A stretch of 64,000 nucleotides of DNA from Pseudomonadota bacterium (lineage in GTDB: Bacteria > Pseudomonadota > Alphaproteobacteria > Rhodobacterales > Rhodobacteraceae), in the NCBI GenBank assembly GCA_020161655.1, contig JAIUPC010000006.1, forward strand, positions 248,001 through 312,000, read 5' to 3'. The position numbers and the translations under genes were made by a program. Below the pieces are notes generated by a model. The model had not been told where the DNA came from. It did not search any database and saw only the letters and a list, made by a program, of their open reading frames with translations. The number at the start of each line of letters is the position of its first letter. The stretch's first letter is position 1. Shown here piece by piece: positions 53,537-60,437 of the stretch.

Positions 53537-53709
53537 CGTTGCAAGGCAAGTCCGCAATCGACCTGAAGGCCGCGGGGACCGAGATCCCCGCCATCGCAGC
53601 GGTTCCCGAAGCGCCGCTGGCCATGCCGGTCCAGTCGCTGGACGCGGGCGGCATCGTGGCACTGCTGCGCGGCCTCTTCGGCACGGCCGGACGGGTCGTG
53701 AAGCACTGA
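53533..53709 (+). CDS. opgI: Small protein OpgI
   Basis: 58-residue protein between opgG and opgH. The ATG at 53533 overlaps the opgG stop (ATGA), and the stop is one base before the opgH start, so it is translated within the operon; ATG 53521 is an alternative. It is Ala/Pro/Gly-rich (IPAIAAVPEAPLAMPVQSLDAGG), with an amphipathic C-terminal segment (IVALLRGLFGTAGRVVKH). In Rhodobacter sphaeroides the opgGIH arrangement is known and opgI is required for glucan backbone synthesis. The segment APLAMPVQSLD faintly recalls the N-terminus of enterobacterial OpgH, which this OpgH lacks. Confidence 0.82.
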   Translation: MTLQGKSAIDLKAAGTEIPAIAAVPEAPLAMPVQSLDAGGIVALLRGLFGTAGRVVKH

Positions 53710-53710
53710 C

Positions 53711-55486
53711 ATGGCGCAGGGGGCGCATCTCCTGCTTCTTCGGACGCTGGCCGTCACCCTGCCGGTCCTCGCGGGCGGCGGCGCGGCAGCGCTGTTCCTG
53801 CAGTATTCTTCGGCGGGCGGGCTGACCCCCTATGCCTTCATCAGCGCCGCTTTGCTGACGCTTTCCACTGCGTGGCTGGCCTGGGGAGCCGCCCTTTCGC
53901 TGATCGGTCTCTGGCCGGCACGCGGTCGGGCGCCTTCGACGGCACCGATCCAGGGCAAGACCGTCGTCCTCATGCCGGTCTGCAACGAAGATCCCGCACC
54001 GACCTTCGCCCGCGTGGCCGCGATGATCGAGGCGCTGAAGTCCGCTCCTGCCGAGGTCGACTTCGCCATCCTGTCCGACAGCTACAAGCCCGAGGCCATC
54101 GCCGGCGAAGCCTTCTGGTACAACCGCCTCCTCGCCGAAACCGGTGCCGAGGGGCGGCTCTTCTACCGCCGCCGCACCAAGAACACCGGGCGCAAGGCCG
54201 GCAATATCGCCGAGTTCTTCCGCAAGAGCGGTGCCGCCTATGACTATGCGCTGATCCTTGACGCCGACAGCCTGATGGAAGCGGAAACCATCGTCGAGAT
54301 GATCCGCCGGATAGAGGCTGATCCGAAGCTTGGGCTCTTGCAGACGCTGCCGACCGTGGTGCGCGCCCAGTCGGTCTTCGGGCGCGCCATGCAGTTCGCC
54401 GCCGCCTTCTATTCGCCGGTCTTCGCCCGTGGCCTCGCGCGCCTCCAGGGCACCGCCGGGCCGTTCTGGGGCCATAACGCCATCGTCCGCACCCGCGCCT
54501 GGGCCGCGGCCTGTGGCCTCCCTGAACTTGACGGCCCGCCGCCCTTCGGCGGCCATATCCTCAGCCACGACGTGGTCGAGGCTGCACTTCTGGCCCGCGC
54601 CGGATGGACCGTGCGCCTCGACCCCGATCTTGGCGGTTCCTACGAGGAAGGCCCCGAAAGCCTGATCGAACATGCCAAGCGCGACCGGCGCTGGTGCCAG
54701 GGCAACCTCCAGCACAGCCGGATCGTGCCGGCTGCAGGCCTCTTGGGCTGGAGCCGCATGTCGCTTGTCCTCGGCATCATGGCCTATGTCGCGCCGGTCT
54801 TCTGGGCCGGCTTCCTGATTTCCTCGCTCCTCGACCGCGCGACGCTGCCGCCGCCGGACTATTTCCCCGACCCGCACCAGTTCTTCCCGGTCTTCCCGAG
54901 CGACGAGACAGCGAAGGCCATCGGCCTTTTCATCGGCATCATCGGCCTTCTCATCATGCCGAAACTCTTGATCCTCTTCGAAGCGGCGCTGACCGACCGC
55001 CTCCTCGCTTTCGGGCGCCCGTTCAGCGTCACCGTCTCGGCACTTGCCGACCTCCTGCTGTCGAGCCTGATCGCCCCGATCCTGATGGCGTTCCAGTCGC
55101 GCTCGGTGTTCCAGGTGCTTCGCGGCGCCGATGGCGGCTGGCCCGCCAACCGCCGGGGTGACGCGCGGGTGACGGTCATGGAAGCCTTCGAGACCTGCCA
55201 TTTCATGGTCTCAATCGGCCTCGTCGGACTTTTCGCCTCGGGCTACTTTATCCCGGAACTGCTGCCCTGGCTGGTGCCGGTGCTCGGGCCGATGATCCTT
55301 GCGCCCTTCCTGATCGCCTGGACTTCGCGTTCGGCCAAGGGGAGCGCGATCTTCGCAACACCCGAGGAGCGGGTGACGCCGCATATCCTCGCCCGCCATG
55401 ACGCGATCCTCGCGGACTGGGGCCAGGCAGCAGATGATGCGGCAAACGCAACCCCGTCAGAGGGAAGGGGGACGGCTGATGCGTGA
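53711..55486 (+). CDS. opgH: Periplasmic glucan glucosyltransferase OpgH (MdoH)
   Basis: 591-residue polytopic GT2-family glucosyltransferase that makes the linear glucan backbone from UDP-glucose and passes it across the inner membrane. Hydrophobic segments flank a cytoplasmic catalytic domain: VVLMPVCNEDP near 85-95, FYRRRTKNTGRKAGNIAEFF, ILDADSLMEAE (DAD at 184-186), HILSHDVVEAALL and KRDRRWCQGNL (the QRW-like motif), followed by several membrane helices. It is shorter than the ~847-residue Escherichia coli protein, lacking its long N-terminal cytoplasmic region and C-terminal tail. The following opgC start overlaps its end by 8 nt. Confidence 0.95.
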   Translation: MAQGAHLLLLRTLAVTLPVLAGGGAAALFLQYSSAGGLTPYAFISAALLTLSTAWLAWGAALSLIGLWPARGRAPSTAPIQGKTVVLMPVCNEDPAPTFARVAAMIEALKSAPAEVDFAILSDSYKPEAIAGEAFWYNRLLAETGAEGRLFYRRRTKNTGRKAGNIAEFFRKSGAAYDYALILDADSLMEAETIVEMIRRIEADPKLGLLQTLPTVVRAQSVFGRAMQFAAAFYSPVFARGLARLQGTAGPFWGHNAIVRTRAWAAACGLPELDGPPPFGGHILSHDVVEAALLARAGWTVRLDPDLGGSYEEGPESLIEHAKRDRRWCQGNLQHSRIVPAAGLLGWSRMSLVLGIMAYVAPVFWAGFLISSLLDRATLPPPDYFPDPHQFFPVFPSDETAKAIGLFIGIIGLLIMPKLLILFEAALTDRLLAFGRPFSVTVSALADLLLSSLIAPILMAFQSRSVFQVLRGADGGWPANRRGDARVTVMEAFETCHFMVSIGLVGLFASGYFIPELLPWLVPVLGPMILAPFLIAWTSRSAKGSAIFATPEERVTPHILARHDAILADWGQAADDAANATPSEGRGTADA

Positions 55487-56666
55487 TTCCGTCCCCTACC
55501 GTCAGGCGGCAACGCCAAAACAGCGCGACGGCCGCATCGACGTGCTCCGCGGCCTCGCTCTGGTGATGATCTTCGTCAACCACGTGCCGGGGACGGTCTT
55601 CGAGGACTGGACCAACCGCAACTTCGGCTTTTCCGATGCGGCGGAAGCCTTCGTGATGATCTCGGGCGTCTCGGCAGCACTGGCCTATTCCGGCGGAATG
55701 GAGCGCGCACCGCTTTGGCCGGGGATCGCCAAGATCTGGCGGCGGGCCTGGACGCTGTACCTCGTCCACCTCTTCCTGTCGTTCTGGGCCATCGCCATCG
55801 TCTTCGCCACCTGGCGCTTCGGCGGCTCGATCACCCTCGCGCTGAAGGACAACTTCCAGTTCCTCTTCAGCGACCCCTACGGCGTCCTGATCGGCGTCCC
55901 GACGCTCGGCCACCAGTTTGGTTACGTGAACATCCTGCCTATGTATGCGGTCCTGCTTCTCGCCACGCCGGCGCTTCTCATGGCCGGCATCCGCTGGCCG
56001 CTCCGCACGTTCGCCGCGTCGGTCGCGCTATGGTTCATCGCCGGGATGACACGCTTCGACCTGCCGGCCTACCCGCTTCCCGGTGGCTGGTTCTTCAACC
56101 CCTTCGCCTGGCAGCTGCTTTTCGTCACCGGCCTTCTGACCGGCCTTGCGATGAAGCGCGGCGCCCGTTTCGTGCCGGTCTGGCGCCCGCTCGTCGTCCT
56201 AGCCTGGGGCTTCGTCGTTCTCGCCCTCGTCTGGCTGAAGTGGGACGCGCTCGGCAGCTTCATGAACCGGAACCTCGGCTGGGCCGCGGTGAACGGCGTG
56301 CCGTGGCTCTTCGTCGCCTTCGACAAGACCTATGTCTCGCTCCCGCGGCTCCTGCACGTCCTCGCGCTGGCCTATGCCGTCAGCACGATCCCCGGCTTCC
56401 GCCGCTTTGCCGACAACGCGGTCGTGGCGCCCCTTGCCGTGATGGGGCGTCAGGCGCTGCCGGTCTTCGCGATGGGCACGCTCCTGTCCTTCGCCGCGCG
56501 GGCGGTGAAGGAAATCGCCCTCGTCCCGTCGACAGGCCTCGACCTGGCGCTGGTCGTGGGCGGGATCGTGGCGATGATCCTTTTCGCCGCCTTCCTCGAC
56601 CGCAAGCGGCAGAAGCCGGTCGCGGCCCGCGCGGGCCGCGACCTTTCGGTTCCTGCCGAAGCCTAG
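55479..56666 (+). CDS. opgC: OpgC succinyltransferase for periplasmic glucans
   Basis: 395-residue membrane protein with about ten hydrophobic segments, of the OpgC family that adds succinyl groups to periplasmic glucans, as found in Rhodobacter sphaeroides. It begins RDGRIDVLRGLALVMIFVNH, where the Arg/His pattern is that of membrane acyltransferases, and has FSDAAEAFVMISGVSAALAY and FNPFAWQLLFVTGLLTG. The start at 55479 overlaps opgH by 8 nt and has an AGGGAAGGGGGA stretch upstream; the longer frame from 55398 is rejected. The stop shares CTAG with the convergent saccharopine dehydrogenase gene. Confidence 0.93.
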   Translation: MRDSVPYRQAATPKQRDGRIDVLRGLALVMIFVNHVPGTVFEDWTNRNFGFSDAAEAFVMISGVSAALAYSGGMERAPLWPGIAKIWRRAWTLYLVHLFLSFWAIAIVFATWRFGGSITLALKDNFQFLFSDPYGVLIGVPTLGHQFGYVNILPMYAVLLLATPALLMAGIRWPLRTFAASVALWFIAGMTRFDLPAYPLPGGWFFNPFAWQLLFVTGLLTGLAMKRGARFVPVWRPLVVLAWGFVVLALVWLKWDALGSFMNRNLGWAAVNGVPWLFVAFDKTYVSLPRLLHVLALAYAVSTIPGFRRFADNAVVAPLAVMGRQALPVFAMGTLLSFAARAVKEIALVPSTGLDLALVVGGIVAMILFAAFLDRKRQKPVAARAGRDLSVPAEA

Positions 56667-57739
56667 TGGCGGCTGCGGGCACCGGTCTTGTAGAGGCTGC
56701 CGGTCTTCGTCTCCAGATAGGGTTCCAGCGCGATCTCTTCCTGCTTGAGGAAGCCTGACTGCGGCAGCTTGCCCGCGCGCACCATCTCGATCACACCGAC
56801 GACCGAGGCCGAGGTGGTCCAGGCGATCGCCGTCCGGCTCTTGCCGCCGATCTCGACCGGATAGTAGGAGCGGACGAATTCCTTCCGGCGCATCTGCCCG
56901 TTCTGCATCCCCTCGGCGGCGACATGGACATAGACGACGTCCTCGTCCACCGGCGGCTTGGCATTGGTCAGGATACGCCCCGCCTCGGTCCGGTTTTCGC
57001 GCATCAGTAGCTCATGGAAGAAGAAGTTCATCAGCTTCACGTGGCCGGGATAGCGCATCGTCTTGTAGTCGAGGTTCTCGATCTTGTCGGCATAGGTTTC
57101 GCACATGGTGCCAAGCCCGCCGGAGGTCGTGAAAGCCTCAAGCTGCATCCCGTCGATATAGATCGTCTCAAGCCATTCCATCGCCGAAACGGTCTTGAGC
57201 TGACCTTCCTCGATCACCTCGCAGTCGTTGAGGTATTCATTCACCACGCCCTCGGGCGACCAGTTGAAAGCATAGCCGAGAAGCCCGGTCGGGTTCTGCG
57301 GCAGGGCGCCGACGCGGAGGCGGATCGAGCGGACCTTTTCGAACTGGTCGGCGAGATGCGCGCCGACAATGCCGACGAAGCCGGGGGCAAGGCCGCATTG
57401 CGGCGCCATCAGGCCCTTCGAGGTCTTGGCAAGTTCGCGGATATGCTTGGTCGTCGGCACGTCTTCGGTCAGGTCGAAATAGTGCAGGCCAAGCTTGTGC
57501 GCGACGGTCGAGACGCCGATGTTGAGGTGATAGGGCAGGCAGGACAGGATCGCCTCCTGGCCCTTCAGCACTTCGGCCAGACCGCCCGTGTCCTTCAGGT
57601 CAACGGCGCGGGTGGGGAACGGGGCCGCGACCGCGCGGGCGTCGATGCCCGTCACCTCGAACCCGGCCTCGACCAGCAGTTCGGCGGCCAGATGGCCGAC
57701 CTTTCCAAGCCCCAGAACCGCAATTTTCGTAAATGCCAT
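56663..57739 (-). CDS. Saccharopine/lysine dehydrogenase family protein
   Basis: 358 residues. N-terminal Rossmann motif KIAVLGLGKVGHLAAELLVEAGF and the saccharopine dehydrogenase-type substrate domain (HYFDLTEDVPTTKHIRELAK, PQCGLAPGFVGIVGAHLADQF, WSPEGVVNEYLNDCEVIEEG, FTTSGGLGTMCETY). It most likely yields 2-aminoadipate 6-semialdehyde, either from saccharopine or directly from lysine as a lysine 6-dehydrogenase; the two cannot be separated by eye. The start at 57739 is 6 nt after GGAGA; ATG 57742 is adjacent. The aldehyde dehydrogenase gene upstream acts on its product. Convergent with opgC. Confidence 0.85.
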   Translation of the reverse strand: MAFTKIAVLGLGKVGHLAAELLVEAGFEVTGIDARAVAAPFPTRAVDLKDTGGLAEVLKGQEAILSCLPYHLNIGVSTVAHKLGLHYFDLTEDVPTTKHIRELAKTSKGLMAPQCGLAPGFVGIVGAHLADQFEKVRSIRLRVGALPQNPTGLLGYAFNWSPEGVVNEYLNDCEVIEEGQLKTVSAMEWLETIYIDGMQLEAFTTSGGLGTMCETYADKIENLDYKTMRYPGHVKLMNFFFHELLMRENRTEAGRILTNAKPPVDEDVVYVHVAAEGMQNGQMRRKEFVRSYYPVEIGGKSRTAIAWTTSASVVGVIEMVRAGKLPQSGFLKQEEIALEPYLETKTGSLYKTGARSRH

Positions 57740-57838
57740 CATATGTCTCCTGACGTCTTTGCAGGGCACATTCGCCGGTTCAGGCGTCGATTGCGCGCGC
57801 CAAACCGGCGATCTGGATGGTGTTTCGTTAAAATATGA

Positions 57839-57872
57839 CGGCCCGGCCCATCAAGATGACGGATCGGGCCGG
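57839..57872. terminator. Possible bidirectional hairpin after the ALDH7 gene
   Basis: CCGGCCC (57843-57849) pairs with GGGCCGG (57866-57872), extendable by ATC/GAT with one bulge. T-rich runs lie 6-7 nt beyond the stem on both sides, so it is only a weak terminator candidate within the 162-bp gap between the ALDH7 and saccharopine dehydrogenase genes. Confidence 0.35.
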
Positions 57873-57901
57873 AAGGCAGTTTTTGACGCCGGGTAAGGCC
57901 G

Positions 57902-59398
57902 TCAGATGTCGAACTTCACGCCCTGCGCAAGCGGCAGCGCATCGGAATAGTTGATCGTGTTGGTCTGCCGCCGCATATAGCCGCGCCAGGCGTCCGAACC
58001 GGATTCACGGCCGCCGCCGGTTTCCTTCTCTCCACCGAACGCGCCACCGATCTCGGCCCCAGAAGGCCCGATGTTGACGTTGGCGATGCCGCAGTCCGAC
58101 CCGGCGGCAGAGAGGAAGGATTCCGCCTCGCGCATGTTCAGGGTGAAGATGCAGGAGGACAGGCCCTGCGGCACGTCGTTCTGGATCGCGATGGCCTCCT
58201 CGAGCGTATCGTAGCCGAGGACATAGAGGATCGGCGCGAAGGTCTCGGTGCGAACCGTATCGGTCTGCGACGGCATCTCGACGATGGCGGGCGCGACATA
58301 GGCCCCGCCCGGAACGCCCGCTGTCACGACCTTGCCGCCATGAACCGCGCCACCTTCGGACGCCGCCTGACCCAGCATCGCCTGCATCCGGTCCTTCGCG
58401 GCGACGTCGATCAGCGGCCCAACGAGCGTACCTTGCGCACGCGGATCGCCGACCGGCAGCGTCGCATAGGCCTTGGTCAGCTTCGCCACCAGCTCATCCT
58501 TGACCGAGTTATGCGCGATCAGGCGGCGGAGCGAAGTGCAGCGCTGCCCGGCGGTGCCGACCGCCGAAAAGACAATCGCCCGCACCGCCATGTCGAGATC
58601 GGCCGAAGGCGCCACGATCATCGCGTTGTTGCCGCCAAGCTCAAGGATCGGCCGGCCCCAGCGGGCGGAAACCTTCGGGCCAACGATTCCGCCCATGCGG
58701 GTCGAACCGGTGGCGGAAACGATCGGCACATCCTTGGAGTTGACCAGCGCCTCGCCGATGGCCGGGCCGCCGATCACGAGTTGGCACAGCCCCTCGGGCG
58801 CATCGCCGAAGCGCTTCAGTGCCCGATCCATGATCTTCTGCGTCGCCAACGCCGTCAGCGGCGTCTTTTCCGACGGCTTCCAGATCACCGGATCGCCGCA
58901 AACGAGCGCGAGCGCCGCGTTCCAGGCGTAGACGGCAACCGGGAAGTTGAAGGCGGTGATGATCGCGCAGGGCCCGAGCGGATGCCAGGTCTCCATCATC
59001 CGGTGGCCGGGGCGTTCGGAGGCGATGGTCAGACCGTAGATCTGCCGCGAAAGGCCGACCGCGAAATCGCAGATGTCGATCATCTCCTGCACTTCGCCAA
59101 GACCTTCAGAGGTGATCTTTCCGGCTTCCAGCGTCACCACCGCGCCAAGTTCGGCCTTCGCGGAGCGGAGTTCCTCGCCCAGAAGCCGCACCAGTTCACC
59201 CCGGCGTGGGGCCGGCACCTGACGCCAGGCGCGGAACGCCTCTTGCGACCGGGCGATGATCTTCGGCATCTCGGCGGCAGCGGTTTCGCGCACCTTCGCC
59301 ACTTCCGCCCCGTCGATGGGCGAATTCACGGCCATCGAGCCGCCCTTCAGTTCCGCCTCGGTCAGGCCAGCGGCCTTCAGCACATCCGTATGGCTCAT
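57902..59398 (-). CDS. amaB: ALDH7-type L-aminoadipate-semialdehyde dehydrogenase
   Basis: 498 residues, NAD+-dependent aldehyde dehydrogenase of the antiquitin (ALDH7) group, oxidising 2-aminoadipate 6-semialdehyde to L-2-aminoadipate in lysine catabolism. Motifs: NFPVAVYAWNAALALVCGDP, SATGSTRMGGIVGPKV, ELGGNNAMIVAP (catalytic Glu), SAVGTAGQRCTSLRRL (catalytic Cys), and NIGPSGAEIGGAFGGEKETGGGRESGSD, of which GEKETGGGRESGSDAW is typical of the subgroup. Its start is 1 nt after the stop of the FabD-like gene, so it belongs to the same operon; saccharopine dehydrogenase follows after 162 bp. Confidence 0.92.
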   Translation of the reverse strand: MSHTDVLKAAGLTEAELKGGSMAVNSPIDGAEVAKVRETAAAEMPKIIARSQEAFRAWRQVPAPRRGELVRLLGEELRSAKAELGAVVTLEAGKITSEGLGEVQEMIDICDFAVGLSRQIYGLTIASERPGHRMMETWHPLGPCAIITAFNFPVAVYAWNAALALVCGDPVIWKPSEKTPLTALATQKIMDRALKRFGDAPEGLCQLVIGGPAIGEALVNSKDVPIVSATGSTRMGGIVGPKVSARWGRPILELGGNNAMIVAPSADLDMAVRAIVFSAVGTAGQRCTSLRRLIAHNSVKDELVAKLTKAYATLPVGDPRAQGTLVGPLIDVAAKDRMQAMLGQAASEGGAVHGGKVVTAGVPGGAYVAPAIVEMPSQTDTVRTETFAPILYVLGYDTLEEAIAIQNDVPQGLSSCIFTLNMREAESFLSAAGSDCGIANVNIGPSGAEIGGAFGGEKETGGGRESGSDAWRGYMRRQTNTINYSDALPLAQGVKFDI

Positions 59399-59399
59399 G

Positions 59400-60437
59400 T
59401 CAGTCTCCTTTGGTGACGAGGGCGCGCTGGTCTTCCATACCCATGGAGACCAGAAGCGGCGCCGTCTGTTGCCGTGTCTGGAAGTCGGTCTTCGATCCCA
59501 TGCCGCGCCAGTTGGCCAGGATCAGGCTCTGCGCCACCGCCCCGCCCAGGGTGGTGCCGGGGCCGGTGACAATGAAGAGGTCCGGCGCGAATTCGCGCGC
59601 GGCAGTACGGATGGCATGGGTGAAGTCATAGGGCTCCACCACCTGATGGCCAAGCGTGTAGTCCCAAAGCGCGCCCGCATCCGTAGCCCCCGGCCACCAG
59701 ATGGCGCCCCGCCCGTCGATCATTGGCAGGTCGGGCTGGCCGAAGAGCTGCTGCGACAGCCGCGCCCGCCCGCGCTCCGCGACCGGCGCCTGAAGTGCTG
59801 TGTGGAAGGCGGCGTGGTTGGAGAGCCGCATCGGGAATCGACCCTGTTCCGGCGGAACCTCGGCCTCGAACGCCTTCAGCCCGGCCTCGTTCCCGGCCAG
59901 GACCAGCATGCCGCCAAGGTCGATGGACAGGCCGAACACATGATCCGACCGCGCGCCGATCTCTGCGACCTTCGCCATCAGCGCGGCCTTGCGCGCCGGG
60001 TCCGGCACCCAGTCCTCGCCCACGCAAGGGTAGACCAGTTGCCCGCCGATCAGCGCCTCCTGCATCAGCGTGCCCATGGTGTTGACCACCTCGAACCCGG
60101 CTTCGGCGGAAAGCGCACCGGCACAGGCGAGCGCGGAGTACCAGCCCATCGAATTGCCTGTCACCGCCACGATCTCGACCTCATCCCGGTCGATGGCGCG
60201 GAAGTCGCCAATCGTCGCGGCGTAGATCAGGGCCGAGGCATTGTCGCCCCGCGTATGCTTGGCCACCGAATAGCTGGTACTGCCATCGAGCGCGCTCAGG
60301 CCCTCTTGCCCCAGCGCCCCACGCGTGGCATCGAACCCGGCCAGAAGCGCACGGTCACGGAAGTGACGCTTCAGATAGCCAAGTTCGGTCTTGGTATAGG
60401 TGCCCCGGCCGGGACAGATGACGACAGCGGTCTTCAT
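59400..60437 (-). CDS. FabD-like acyltransferase (ACP S-malonyltransferase fold)
   Basis: 345 residues. It shows the malonyl/acyltransferase fold: CPGRGTYTKTELGYL at the N-terminus, the nucleophile elbow VTGNSMGWYSAL with Ser96 (GNSMG in place of the usual GHSxG), and the catalytic-His region RLSNHAAFHTAL with His212. It is longer than FabD (~310) and divergent, so it is unlikely to be the housekeeping enzyme. It overlaps the E1 gene by 4 nt and sits 1 nt before the ALDH7 gene inside a lysine-catabolic operon. A role in moving a glutaryl or similar acyl group to a carrier is a hypothesis; no carrier protein is encoded nearby. Confidence 0.82.
   Translation of the reverse strand: MKTAVVICPGRGTYTKTELGYLKRHFRDRALLAGFDATRGALGQEGLSALDGSTSYSVAKHTRGDNASALIYAATIGDFRAIDRDEVEIVAVTGNSMGWYSALACAGALSAEAGFEVVNTMGTLMQEALIGGQLVYPCVGEDWVPDPARKAALMAKVAEIGARSDHVFGLSIDLGGMLVLAGNEAGLKAFEAEVPPEQGRFPMRLSNHAAFHTALQAPVAERGRARLSQQLFGQPDLPMIDGRGAIWWPGATDAGALWDYTLGHQVVEPYDFTHAIRTAAREFAPDLFIVTGPGTTLGGAVAQSLILANWRGMGSKTDFQTRQQTAPLLVSMGMEDQRALVTKGD

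Noticed and set aside
59400-60437. Housekeeping fabD
   Set aside because: Length, the GNSMG elbow and the catabolic operon context differ from housekeeping FabD, which normally sits with fabG/acpP/fabF.
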